Source: Actinomycetota bacterium (GTDB lineage Bacteria > Actinomycetota > Actinomycetes > Mycobacteriales > Mycobacteriaceae). From it: a DNA stretch of 64,000 bases. Below, piece by piece: positions 36,675 to 44,844 of this stretch. The stretch spans positions 26,185-90,184 of the forward strand of contig SYAB01000230.1 in assembly GCA_005787665.1 (NCBI GenBank), written 5' to 3'. The translations under genes and the position numbers were made by a program. The stretch's first letter is position 1. Every line of letters begins with the position of its first letter. The notes beneath the pieces were generated by a model. That model saw nothing but the letters and a program-made list of their open reading frames with translations, was not told the origin of the DNA and did no database searches.

Positions 36675-37207
36675 TGCGGTTCCGGGATACGCGGCCGGCG
36701 GCCACTCATGCCAATTTGATGGACTTCGCCCACGCCGCCGCGGTATTGGAAGGCCAGTCATTTCGTCGCCCGACCGGCGAGTGGCCGACCACCCTGTTCC
36801 ATGTCGATGCTGATGGGAAACGGCACATCAGTCATCTTCGGATGCCGGCCACGCAGGCATCGGCCGCACTGTCCATCCAGATCGCATTGAAAGCGTCCCG
36901 GTCAGTGGAGGCACTGCTGCGCGCATCGGCGTGGGAGGCATTCGTGCCCCGCGAATTCGCCGGGGCGGCCGACGTGAATTGCGGGGGCCTCGCCGGTGGC
37001 GCTGGACCGGACTTCGACGCCGAGCGTGACGGTGTGGAGGTGCTGCTGTTCTTGCATGTCGGTGACGGGTTCGCGGTGACCCGGTCGGCGCGGGTGCTGC
37101 GCCACCCGGCGGCCCCTCCCGTCCTTGGTGCACTCAGTGAGATCACCGGGGAAGGCCTCGATGTCGGCGGCATCTTCGCCGATGCGCTTCGGTTGGGAAT
37201 CGGATGA
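36674..37207 (+). CDS. Hypothetical protein of the maintenance block
   Basis: 177 residues. The ATG overlaps the leader-peptide stop (TAATG). A mixed alpha/beta protein with a GEWPTTLFHVDADGKRHISH hairpin and a later acidic VEVLLFLHVGDGFAV strand pair. No membrane helix and no known motif. First gene of a short operon under copy 1 of the shared promoter. I do not recognise a family. Confidence 0.55.
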   Translation: MRFRDTRPAATHANLMDFAHAAAVLEGQSFRRPTGEWPTTLFHVDADGKRHISHLRMPATQASAALSIQIALKASRSVEALLRASAWEAFVPREFAGAADVNCGGLAGGAGPDFDAERDGVEVLLFLHVGDGFAVTRSARVLRHPAAPPVLGALSEITGEGLDVGGIFADALRLGIG

Positions 37208-37311
37208 CCCCGACGGCTGTGCCGCGCCGCCCCGTTCCCGGGCGGCGACAACCGCGGCCCGGGTGCACCACACATACACCTGGGCGCCGACCACACCGAG
37301 GGACACCACTG

Positions 37312-37692
37312 ATGCTGCTCACCGAAGATCAGATCGCCGCCGCCGCCGGCCTGCCCGGCCCCGTCGTGGCGGAGTTGTTGCAGCCCGGCGTCGTCGCCAA
37401 CGAACTCGCCCCGACGGTCACGGCGGCGGTCTACCTCGAAGAGGATGCGTTGCGCGCCCAGGTCGCCTATCAGATGCTGCACTTCGGGGTGCGGTGGAGG
37501 TTTGTGCAGTCAGCGATTGCCACCATGCCCGACGATGCGGCCGAGCTGTGCCGGATCCGCGATTTCTGGGCGCAGCGGGTGCCCGCCCCGGCGGGGCGCG
37601 CCCTGGACAAGGGCTGGGTTGCGGTCCTCGCGTGCGCCGCGTTACTCACCGGCATCATGGTCGGCCTCGCACTGGCGGGACTTACCCGATGA
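37312..37692 (+). CDS. Small tail-anchored membrane protein
   Basis: 126 residues from the ATG at 37312, chosen for its GAGGGA ribosome site. An in-frame ATGA-coupled start at 37204 would add 36 Arg/Pro-rich residues that look non-coding. The cytosolic part is helical (LTEDQIAAAAGLPG, a possible HTH-like start), and the last 25 residues are one membrane helix (VAVLACAALLTGIMVGLALA). Its stop overlaps the next ATG. Function unknown. Confidence 0.5.
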   Translation: MLLTEDQIAAAAGLPGPVVAELLQPGVVANELAPTVTAAVYLEEDALRAQVAYQMLHFGVRWRFVQSAIATMPDDAAELCRIRDFWAQRVPAPAGRALDKGWVAVLACAALLTGIMVGLALAGLTR

Positions 37693-38420
37693 CCGTCGCG
37701 GAAAACCCCCACATGTACCGATATGCGCGACTTCGGCGCGCGGGGCGGTCCCCAACGGGCCGGCGATGCAAAGATGAGACGGTGCCGGCACAGTTTTCCG
37801 ATGAGACACCGTGGTTACCGCCGGCGAATCCGGTCGATTTCGGCCTCACCGACCAGGGCAAGCTCGACTTGAACTGGCTGGGCGCCGCCTTGAACTCTGA
37901 TGCGGCCGCAGTGTTGATCCGCTCACATCTGCAGCCGCAGTATCCGAAAGATCCTGCCTACAAGTCGAATTGGACGATGTTTTGGCGGGGTGTGGGTTTC
38001 GCCGGTGATCGACGGTCTGACATCCTCGCGATGCTGCAGCGCTGGCAGCTGGACGCCGAGGTTGAAATGGCGGCGGCGGGGGATCCTGATAGTGACCGTG
38101 CCCGGGTGGCGCGCCGGTTCCGTGGTGATGTCAAACAGACCATTGACCGCGTGCAGAGGACCGAGGCTGAGGCGTTGGTGTGGGCCGGCCCGGTGTGGTC
38201 GAAATATCCGCTGGGTCCGCGCCGGGTCATCGAGGCGTTGGTCGCGGTGATCGCTTTGCACCGCGACAAGGAAATCGGAGACCGGGAGCTCTACAACGTT
38301 TTGCGGTCGTTGGGCCTTGAGCCCGGTCATGCTGCCGGCCGGATCCTCGACGCCCACCTCGAGGTGGTGTTCAACGCCGTCGCGAACGGCGATCCGCTGG
38401 ACTTCGATATCGGCGGCTAA
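37689..38420 (+). CDS. Hypothetical helical protein
   Basis: 243 residues from the ATGA-coupled start; GTG at 37782 (VPAQFSDETPW, 212 residues) is a realistic alternative because the first 31 codons have weaker GC3. The protein is mostly helical, with WLGAALNSDAAAVLIRSHLQ, a Trp-rich SNWTMFWRG, and a C-terminal LYNVLRSLGLEPGHAAGRIL that may be an HTH. Last gene of its unit. No family recognised. Confidence 0.5.
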   Translation: MTVAENPHMYRYARLRRAGRSPTGRRCKDETVPAQFSDETPWLPPANPVDFGLTDQGKLDLNWLGAALNSDAAAVLIRSHLQPQYPKDPAYKSNWTMFWRGVGFAGDRRSDILAMLQRWQLDAEVEMAAAGDPDSDRARVARRFRGDVKQTIDRVQRTEAEALVWAGPVWSKYPLGPRRVIEALVAVIALHRDKEIGDRELYNVLRSLGLEPGHAAGRILDAHLEVVFNAVANGDPLDFDIGG

Positions 38421-38480
38421 CCGCCGTCACCGCCGCCATTGTGGCTGCGTGGCGTGGGTGTGTCGGTGGGCGCCGTTTTT

Positions 38481-38589
38481 TGTCAGACCCCTCCGCTAGG
38501 GTTAGTGGCGTAGCCGCGAACACCGGTTGCACCCCGTAAAGGGAACGGTCTGAGGATCGTTCCGACGAGAACCCAGGAGGGTTAACAGC
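38481..38589 (+). promoter_or_regulatory. Element promoter with structured leader (copy 2)
   Basis: TGTCA (38481-38485), 11 bases, TAGGGT (38497-38502). Leader: GTAAAGGG, then a 9-base stem hairpin with TGAG loop (38542-38563), GACGAGA, and AGGAGG before the ATG of the MoxR-like gene. Confidence 0.75.
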
Positions 38590-39699
38590 ATGGCCGATAT
38601 GCACACCACGGTCACCGTGATCGACGCCTGTGGCATGGCGCACGTCCCCGCTCTGCTCATCAGTGGGCCGGGTAAAGGTAAGTCCTCGCTCATTCGCGGT
38701 CTTGCCGCAGCGCAGGCAGTTCCCTGCGAGGTTGTGTTGGGCAGCCAGTACGAGCCTGCCGAGATCGGTGGGTTGCCCTACCTCGCGGCTGACGGTAGCG
38801 GCGTTCGCCGCGAACCCCCGGCGTGGGCGAAGCGCCTCGCTGAAAGTGGTTGCGGCTACGTCTTTTTGGACGAACTGACCACGGTGCCCGAGAGCGTGCA
38901 GGGGCCGATGCTCACCGTCGCGCTCGACCGTGTCGTCGGTGAACTGGCCTTGCCTGCCGGTGTTCGGGTTGTCGCCGGTGCGAACCCGCCCGACATTGCC
39001 GCTGGTGGTTACGACCTGGCACCGCCGATGGCAAATCGGTTCTGCCACATCACCTTTGAGCCGTCTGTTGAGGACTGGCTGACCGGCATGGCGTCGGCGT
39101 GGAAAACCGTTCCCGCTACCCGCGCGGTGGTCGCCAGCAGTGAGCGCCGGTCGGCCACCGCCGCCAGCGTGATGGGCTTCATCAACGCCCGCCCGGACTT
39201 GCTGGATAAGTTCCCCGACAACCCCGACGAGCGTGGTCGGGCCTACCCGTCGCGGCGCACCTGGGCGATGGTGGCCGACGTGCTGGCCCACTTGCGCGCC
39301 GACGATCTCGCTGCCGTCGAGACGGCGGTGTTCGGCCTCGTCGGTGAGGGCGCGGGCCTGGAGTTCCTGACGTGGCTGGAAAACGCCGATCTGCCCGATC
39401 CGGCGGCGGTCACCGAGAACCCGGCGATGGTCGATTGGGCGCGGGAACGCCAGGATCGGGTGTGGGCGATCTTGCAGGGCGTGGTCAGCCTCGCCGCGCA
39501 GCGCGGCACCGTCGAGGCGTTCCGCAAGGCGTGGAAGCCGTTGGGGGCCGCCGCCGACGCGGGGGTGGCTGATATGGCGGCGGCGGCGGCGCGAACGTTG
39601 GCGACTTTCCGGCCTGCGAGTGTTCGCATCCCGGTTGAGATGCGGAAGTTTGAGCCGATGCTCAAGGCCGCTGGACTGTTGGGAGAGGAAGCAGCATGA
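38590..39699 (+). CDS. MoxR-type AAA+ ATPase
   Basis: 369 residues. Walker A ISGPGKGKSS near 25-34, Walker B YVFLDELTTVPES with the MoxR-like continuation VQGPMLTVALDRV, sensor region AGANPPD and a helical lid. MoxR ATPases remodel or load metal into VWA-domain partners, and the next gene, overlapping by 4 bases, encodes exactly such a VWA protein. Preceded by copy 2 of the shared promoter and leader and a strong AGGAGG. Substrate unknown. Confidence 0.85.
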   Translation: MADMHTTVTVIDACGMAHVPALLISGPGKGKSSLIRGLAAAQAVPCEVVLGSQYEPAEIGGLPYLAADGSGVRREPPAWAKRLAESGCGYVFLDELTTVPESVQGPMLTVALDRVVGELALPAGVRVVAGANPPDIAAGGYDLAPPMANRFCHITFEPSVEDWLTGMASAWKTVPATRAVVASSERRSATAASVMGFINARPDLLDKFPDNPDERGRAYPSRRTWAMVADVLAHLRADDLAAVETAVFGLVGEGAGLEFLTWLENADLPDPAAVTENPAMVDWARERQDRVWAILQGVVSLAAQRGTVEAFRKAWKPLGAAADAGVADMAAAAARTLATFRPASVRIPVEMRKFEPMLKAAGLLGEEAA

Positions 39700-40982
39700 G
39701 TGCGACGATGACGGTGCGGGAGTTGAATCCTGTTGAGCGTGAAGCCTTTCGGGTTGCGCGGCTGGTGGCCTATCACCAGATGCCGTACTACGCGGCGGGA
39801 CTGTTCGCGCTGATGCCGGTGGCGGCTCCCGGCCTGGGCACGTTCGCGGTGGACAAGCATTGGCGGCTCTACATGGATCCGGACATGCTCGTCGGTGGCT
39901 GGTCGGCGCGGGAGGCCGGTGGCGTGCTGTTGCATGAGTTGGGTCACCTGTTGCGGGTTCACGCTGACCGTGCGGCGATGCTGCCCCAGCCGTACTCCCA
40001 CGATTCGTGGAACCTGGCCGGGGATGCCGAGATCAACGACGATTTGCTGGATGCGGGGGTGGAGTTGCCGCAGGGCGTGGTCACCCCGCAGGCACTGGGG
40101 TGTAACGCCCATGACTGCGCGGAGGTCTACTACGACAAGTTGGTGGCCGACAAGCAGGCTAACCCCGACAACAGCAACGGCGGGGATAGCGGTTCCGGTG
40201 ACGGCAGCGGTGACGGTCAGGGCGATCCGGGGTGCGGGTCGGGTGCCGGTTGCGGTGCAGTTCCCGGTGAGTTGCCTGCCGCGCAGGAAGTCGATGGGCA
40301 CGCCGGGGTTGATGACGCTACCGGGGGAATGATTCGCCGCCGGATCGCCGAAGCGGTGCGTGAGGCCGCGTCGTCGGGGCGGGGCACGGTGCCTGCCGGT
40401 GTGCGCCGGTGGGCCGAAGGGGTGTTGGCCCCGGCAGTGGTGCCGTGGAATCGGGTGCTGCGCTCCATCGTGCGCCGCGCTATCGCCGATGTGGTGGGGC
40501 GGGTGCAGTTCACCTACGCCAAGCCGTCGCGTCGTTCCGGTGGCGTGATTTTCCCGGCGATGCGCGGGCCGCGCCTGCGGGTGTCGGTGGTGGTCGATAC
40601 GTCGGGGTCGATGAGTGAGGCCGATCTGCGGGCCGCGCTGTCGGAAATCAAGGGAGTCCTCAAGGCTGCCGGGATCACCGGGGATCGGGTGACGGTGTTG
40701 ACCTGTGACGCAGAATCCGGTGCCGCGCAGCGGATCAGCCGGGTCGAGGACGTGGTTCTCACCGGCGGCGGTGGAACCGACATGCGGGTCGGCATCGAAG
40801 CCGCAGAGAAGGCGAACCCCTCTGGTGCGGTGACGATTGTCGCGACCGATGGGGATACGCCGTGGCCTGCGACGCCAACCAAGTCGCGTCTGGTGTGCGT
40901 GGTTATCGGCAACGACAGGGCAGCAGCCCTCACGCCTAAATGGGCGCTGACGGTCACAGTCCCGACCGGGGCGGGAACCTAA
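39696..40982 (+). CDS. DUF2201-like metallopeptidase plus VWA-domain protein
   Basis: 428 residues. The N-terminal domain has a zinc motif HELGH (LLHELGHLLRVHADR), followed by GDAEINDDL, as in the putative metallopeptidase part of DUF2201 proteins. A Gly/Ser/Asp linker (around 165-190) leads to a C-terminal VWA domain with an intact MIDAS start DTSGSMS. MoxR and VWA/metallopeptidase pairs act as a chaperone and its client in many bacteria. Its ATG overlaps the ATPase stop. Cytosolic; physiological target unknown. Confidence 0.8.
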   Translation: MSATMTVRELNPVEREAFRVARLVAYHQMPYYAAGLFALMPVAAPGLGTFAVDKHWRLYMDPDMLVGGWSAREAGGVLLHELGHLLRVHADRAAMLPQPYSHDSWNLAGDAEINDDLLDAGVELPQGVVTPQALGCNAHDCAEVYYDKLVADKQANPDNSNGGDSGSGDGSGDGQGDPGCGSGAGCGAVPGELPAAQEVDGHAGVDDATGGMIRRRIAEAVREAASSGRGTVPAGVRRWAEGVLAPAVVPWNRVLRSIVRRAIADVVGRVQFTYAKPSRRSGGVIFPAMRGPRLRVSVVVDTSGSMSEADLRAALSEIKGVLKAAGITGDRVTVLTCDAESGAAQRISRVEDVVLTGGGGTDMRVGIEAAEKANPSGAVTIVATDGDTPWPATPTKSRLVCVVIGNDRAAALTPKWALTVTVPTGAGT

Positions 40983-41077
40983 CCCGCCCTGCCGCCGCCG
41001 CCCCGCACCGTGCCAGGAAAGGGCGGCGGCGAACGGGCCCGGCCGGCCAAGGGGCCGAGCTGGCAGAAAGGAAACCG

Positions 41078-41248
41078 ATGCCGGGGATCGGTCACACCGT
41101 GTTCGCCGTCGCCTCCAGGGTGTGTGGCATCGACGCCTTCCACGCCCTCTGCCCTGACTGCCCGGGGTGGCGCTGCCACCGCCAGGCCCACGACAGTCAG
41201 GACACCGCAGTTCGTTGCGCGCAGCGCCACAGCGGCCGGCACGTCTAA
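41078..41248 (+). CDS. Small Cys/His-rich (zinc-binding) protein
   Basis: A 56-residue ORF with AGAAAGGAAA ribosome site. It contains CPDCPGWRCH followed by C-x(3)-H near the end, a plausible zinc ribbon or knuckle. It lies between the VWA gene and promoter copy 3. Similar one-zinc proteins are frequent on actinobacterial plasmids and phages. Function unknown. Confidence 0.5.
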   Translation: MPGIGHTVFAVASRVCGIDAFHALCPDCPGWRCHRQAHDSQDTAVRCAQRHSGRHV

Positions 41249-41270
41249 GCGCCGGCGCGTAGCCGAAACT

Positions 41271-41376
41271 TGTCATACCTCCCAGGTAGCGTAAGAGACG
41301 CGCCCTACGCGGACGCACAACCAAGGAGCGCACCTGCGGGTGCCCTCAACGACATGAGGTAAAGGGGGCAATCATC
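41271..41376 (+). promoter_or_regulatory. Element promoter with structured leader (copy 3)
   Basis: TGTCA (41271-41275), 11 bases, TAGCGT (41287-41292). Leader: ACAACCAAGGAGC, a short hairpin GCACC/GGTGC with TGCG loop (41330-41343), AACGACATGAGG, then AAAGGGGGCAATCATC before the GTG. It is the most diverged of the leaders. Confidence 0.65.
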
Positions 41377-41556
41377 GTGACGGACAACGATTCGGGCGGT
41401 GAGTTGTCCGGCTACGCCGAGCAGGTGTTGGCCGGAACCGGACTGAGCGCCGCTGATGTGACCGGCAGGGGAAACCCCGCCGAAGGGTCAGCCGCGCACG
41501 CACTCAAGGACGGCTGGGAGATCGCCGCCCGCGCCGGGAAAGTGCAGGGGGTCTAA
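41377..41556 (+). CDS. Small acidic protein
   Basis: A 59-residue ORF from the GTG after the ATCATC box that also precedes the DUF4192 and 51.6 kb genes. Composition Gly/Ala/Asp, one helix likely (GYAEQVLAGTG) and another near the end. The stop is 3 bases before the next ATG, so it is coupled to the 391-residue gene. No family recognised; expression signals are good. Confidence 0.5.
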   Translation: MTDNDSGGELSGYAEQVLAGTGLSAADVTGRGNPAEGSAAHALKDGWEIAARAGKVQGV

Positions 41557-41559
41557 GTC

Positions 41560-42735
41560 ATGACGGTTGAGTTCTACGATCTGGCGCAGCGGTTGTTCGC
41601 TCACCGCGAGGGCAAGCCGGTGCTGAAAGTAGCTGGGGCGCTGTTCCAGGTGGCGGGCACCGCGATCTTTGCCGACGCCCACCAGGACGCGACTGGCGCG
41701 GCCACCGCCACGGTGGGCACCGCGACCGGCCAGCAGGTCAGCGGCAAAGGTGTTCGGGTGCTGCGGGCCTTGGCCGCCGCCGGTGCCCACTTAGACCCCG
41801 CCGGGGAGCCAGTGCAGTTGGTCATTGCTGATGCGGCGACCCTGGCGGTGTTGGCTGGGATCGCGCGCGCGCACTCCCAGCACCCCGACGATGCGGTGCG
41901 GGCCGCGTCAGCGGTAGTCGGCTGGTGGGTAGATCGCAGCGGATACCCCGGTAGCAACGCCGTGGTGAACCTGCTATCGCATAGCCGCCAGCGGTACATC
42001 ACCGGGGCGCTGCCCGTCCGTGAACGCCACGCCTCGTTTTGGCGGGGGACGTTCGGTGTTCGCGACGGCGTCGGCGGCCTGATCGGTTGGGCGACGAAGA
42101 TCAGCCGGGGCGACATGCTTCCCGCGCTCGCCACCATCCATGAGGACGACACCTACACCTACCGTATGGCCGCGCAGCGGTTCGCGAAGGGCTATGACTG
42201 GACGCGCCCCGAGCCGCCAGCGGTGGCTGCAATGGGCCTCCGGATGCGCTGTGACACAGCCGATTTGTGGGAAGCAGCACTGTTGTCGGATCGGCTGTGG
42301 CGGCATCGTGCCGTGCACACCGGGCACGTCACCGGCGGTGACACGATCCATGCGACGCGAGCGTTCTTCACGATCAAATGCCCGCGCCTGGATTCACGCC
42401 TGCGGGTCGGCTCTGATGTGGTGGGCTGGACGGGAGGCGTGGACTCCTACGACCGCGCCACACTGTTCTACGGCCACGTCCACGCCGCCCACGCGGTCAA
42501 TGGCGCGTTGACGCTGACCATCGCCGGGGTGACCTACGCTCAGCGGCCCAACCCCGGCTATTGGGTGACTCTCATGCCAGCACCGCCCAACGAGCGCACC
42601 GTGCGAATGGGTCGCGCACGTTATCGGCAGTTGCAGTTTCGGGGGGATTCGTGGATCGCCTCTGGTAAGACCCCCGGCGTTCGGCGGCGTGATGTGCCGT
42701 TGGATGTGTTGTGCGCGGCGGCAGAAACGGAATGA
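41560..42735 (+). CDS. Hypothetical protein of the maintenance block
   Basis: 391 residues, soluble alpha/beta. Features include an N-terminal VEFYDLAQRLFAHREG helix, a helical middle (AATLAVLAGIARAHS), a Trp-rich patch (FWRGTFGVRDGVGGLIGW) and a beta-rich C-terminal half (GALTLTIAGVTYAQRPNP). Its last codons overlap the next start (ATGA). Proteins of this size and position are typical of actinobacterial conjugative plasmids, but I do not recognise the family. Confidence 0.55.
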   Translation: MTVEFYDLAQRLFAHREGKPVLKVAGALFQVAGTAIFADAHQDATGAATATVGTATGQQVSGKGVRVLRALAAAGAHLDPAGEPVQLVIADAATLAVLAGIARAHSQHPDDAVRAASAVVGWWVDRSGYPGSNAVVNLLSHSRQRYITGALPVRERHASFWRGTFGVRDGVGGLIGWATKISRGDMLPALATIHEDDTYTYRMAAQRFAKGYDWTRPEPPAVAAMGLRMRCDTADLWEAALLSDRLWRHRAVHTGHVTGGDTIHATRAFFTIKCPRLDSRLRVGSDVVGWTGGVDSYDRATLFYGHVHAAHAVNGALTLTIAGVTYAQRPNPGYWVTLMPAPPNERTVRMGRARYRQLQFRGDSWIASGKTPGVRRRDVPLDVLCAAAETE

Positions 42736-42974
42736 GCTGGCGCGCGGTCCAGGCCTTGGGCGCCGCGTGGTGCAAGGATTGCCAGGTGGACCTGGAAGGC
42801 GTTATCGGGGCCCTCGGTGAGCGTTTCACCGCCGCGGAGGCGGCCCTCATTGAGCGGATGTTGAGAGATCTCGACGGTGCGGTGCCGGAGCGGCAAATGC
42901 TCTCCGAGATCGGGTTGGCGCTGGCGATTCACCGCCGGCAGCCGGCCGACGATTCCCTCGGGGAGGGACACTGA
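42732..42974 (+). CDS. Small hypothetical protein
   Basis: 80 residues from the ATG overlapping the previous stop. It starts MSWRAVQALGAAWCKDCQ, with a C-x(2)-C pair, and continues with two helices (FTAAEAALIERMLRDLD). Possibly an accessory of the 391-residue protein. No known family. Confidence 0.5.
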   Translation: MSWRAVQALGAAWCKDCQVDLEGVIGALGERFTAAEAALIERMLRDLDGAVPERQMLSEIGLALAIHRRQPADDSLGEGH

Positions 42975-42984
42975 GGCCGAAATC

Positions 42985-43085
42985 TGTCGGTGCCCGCCGT
43001 TAGAATCAAGGCGTCGCCTTTCGGGGCCACACCACCAAGGGCCGCACCTGCTGGGTGCAGTCGATGAGAGAAAGACAGGGCCGCT
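42985..43085 (+). promoter_or_regulatory. Element promoter with structured leader (copy 4)
   Basis: TGTCG (42985-42989), 11 bases, TAGAAT (43001-43006). Leader: a small AAGGC/GCCTT hairpin, ACCACCAAGGGCC, hairpin GCACC/GGTGC with loop TGCTG (43044-43058), TCGATGAGA, then GAAAGACAGGG. It drives the helicase gene. Confidence 0.75.
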
Positions 43086-44417
43086 GTGCGAATCATCAAA
43101 CCCCGCGCCACGGAGGGCGACTCGTCCACTTCCACCGCCACCGACACCGTTGCTGCTCCGGTGGATGATGGATCGCCCAAAGCGGCACCGGCACTTGTGG
43201 CGTGGCCGGGAATGGAACTGCTCCACGACCCGATCAGCGCCGAAGTGCTCATGTCGGTGTGGAGTGGGGATGCGGTGACGTGTGTGCCGTCACCACCAGG
43301 GTCAGGCAAGACTCGACTAACCACATTGTTGGCGGCGGCGCTATCGCACCGGGCCGGGTTGCGGGTGGGGATCGCGGCGCAGACCCGCGCCCAGGCAATC
43401 GACATTGCCCGCCGACTGGCGGCGGTGTGCGATCACCGCAAGATCGGTCTGCTGTGGGGTAACAAAGACATCACCCCCGACACCGGCGGGTGCCCGTTGG
43501 TCGATGGTGGCACGCTGATGTGGCCCGATAGTGGCGGCATGGTGCGAGTCGCCACCAAGAGCAAGTGGCTATTTTCTCAGCCCGAGAAGCACAAGGCCGA
43601 CGTGCTGATCGTGGACGAGGCGTATCAGTGCACCTATGCCGACCTCGGCGCGTTGGGGTCGATGGCGCATCAGGTGGTGTGCGTCGGTGATCCCGGCCAG
43701 ATTGACCCGGTGGTCACCGGAGACACCTCTCGGTGGGCGGCATCTGCGACCGGGCCGCATATTCCTGCCCCGACCGCGCTGATCGCCGCGCACCCCGGTT
43801 TGGTCAATAGTGTTGCGCTGGAATACACCTGGCGGCTTGGCCCCGATACCACCCGGCTGGTGCAGTCCCGGTTCTACCCGGCGCTGCCGTTCACATCGCG
43901 CCGACCGGCTGAACACATCAGCATCGGTGGGGCGGTGTTGCCCGAACTGTCGCATCGCGCCGTGCGGGTTGCTAACGGTGCTACCGATGCGGCGTTGATC
44001 CGCGCGGCGGTGGAGCGGGTGCGGGAACTGATCGACGGTGCTGAACTGACCACAGCGACCGGGACTCGTCCGTTGACCGATGATGATGTGGCCGTGGTGG
44101 TGCCGCACGTTCCGCAGGCCGCTGCGGTGCGTGCCCTGCTGTCTACCCATCCGAACGTGTTGGTCGGCACGGCCGACGCATTGCAGGGGTTGGAGCGGCA
44201 GGCGGTGGTGGCGGTGCATCCGTTGGCCGGTAAGCGGGTAGCTGACGATTTCAGCGTCAAGCCGGGGCGGTTGTGCGTGATGTTGTCGCGGCATCGAAGC
44301 CACCTGTCGATCCTGGTCGATGACCAGACCGATGCGGTGCTGGCCGCCGCCGACGTGGAAGGTGCGGAGCAGGCTCACAGTGTGTTGACCGACGTGCTGG
44401 CAACCGCGAAGTTCTAA
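43086..44417 (+). CDS. Superfamily 1 helicase
   Basis: 443 residues. Helicase motifs in order: I PPGSGKTR (about 74-81), II VDEAYQ, III VGDPGQIDP, V VGTADALQGLERQAVV, VI VMLSRHRSH. The gap between motifs is short, giving a compact Upf1/Pif1-like helicase. The N-terminal 40 residues are disordered. It would unwind DNA or RNA during replication or repair of the element. It is the only gene with a strong enzymatic signature directly behind promoter copy 4; the next small gene may be co-transcribed. Confidence 0.85.
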   Translation: MRIIKPRATEGDSSTSTATDTVAAPVDDGSPKAAPALVAWPGMELLHDPISAEVLMSVWSGDAVTCVPSPPGSGKTRLTTLLAAALSHRAGLRVGIAAQTRAQAIDIARRLAAVCDHRKIGLLWGNKDITPDTGGCPLVDGGTLMWPDSGGMVRVATKSKWLFSQPEKHKADVLIVDEAYQCTYADLGALGSMAHQVVCVGDPGQIDPVVTGDTSRWAASATGPHIPAPTALIAAHPGLVNSVALEYTWRLGPDTTRLVQSRFYPALPFTSRRPAEHISIGGAVLPELSHRAVRVANGATDAALIRAAVERVRELIDGAELTTATGTRPLTDDDVAVVVPHVPQAAAVRALLSTHPNVLVGTADALQGLERQAVVAVHPLAGKRVADDFSVKPGRLCVMLSRHRSHLSILVDDQTDAVLAAADVEGAEQAHSVLTDVLATAKF

Positions 44418-44482
44418 CCCGAGTCCACGCGGTGCAATGAATCGGTGTGCCGGCCCCCCTTACAAGGCAGAGAGGATGCGCA

Positions 44483-44731
44483 GTGAACGGTGGTAGCGAG
44501 GACAACAACAAAGGCCGGCGGTCGTCGGCGCTGGCGGTCTACGACGGCTATAAGCCGCTCATGCAGAAGATCAGCGATCACGGCGATTTCTACACTGCCG
44601 ATCCGATGCAGACCGAACTTAACGACGACCTGGCCGACGTCGCCGCGCGATTGGCGGAGGCTGCCCGGGAGCTGCTGGCGGAGGATCCCCACCCACAGGA
44701 GGAATCTGGACCTGGACCGCGCCTTCCATGA
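44483..44731 (+). CDS. Small helical protein
   Basis: 82 residues from the GTG preceded by AGAGGA. An amphipathic helix (DDLADVAARLAEAARELLAE) follows a polar N-terminus; the end is Pro-rich. It lies 65 bases after the helicase and before promoter copy 5. No family recognised. Confidence 0.45.
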   Translation: MNGGSEDNNKGRRSSALAVYDGYKPLMQKISDHGDFYTADPMQTELNDDLADVAARLAEAARELLAEDPHPQEESGPGPRLP

Positions 44732-44747
44732 CGCGGTAACTAAAAGT

Positions 44748-44844
44748 TGTCACACCCTGCGACTAGCGTGAGCGGTAGCGCACACGCGCCACCAAGGGCC
44801 CGATCTGCTGGATCGTGCCGACGATATGTAGGAGGAAAATCATC
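44748..44844 (+). promoter_or_regulatory. Element promoter with structured leader (copy 5)
   Basis: TGTCA (44748-44752), 11 bases, TAGCGT (44764-44769). Leader hairpin 1: GGTAGCGC/GCGCCACC with ACAC loop (44774-44793), overlapping the ACCAAGGGCC box; hairpin 2: CGATC/GATCG with loop TGCTG (44801-44815), GCCGACGA, then TAGGAGGAAAATCATC before the GTG. The best-formed example. Confidence 0.8.

Noticed and set aside
39243..41333. 696-codon minus-strand open frame
   Set aside because: Opposite the MoxR and VWA genes, Arg/His/Gly-rich, no ribosome site; coding shadow.
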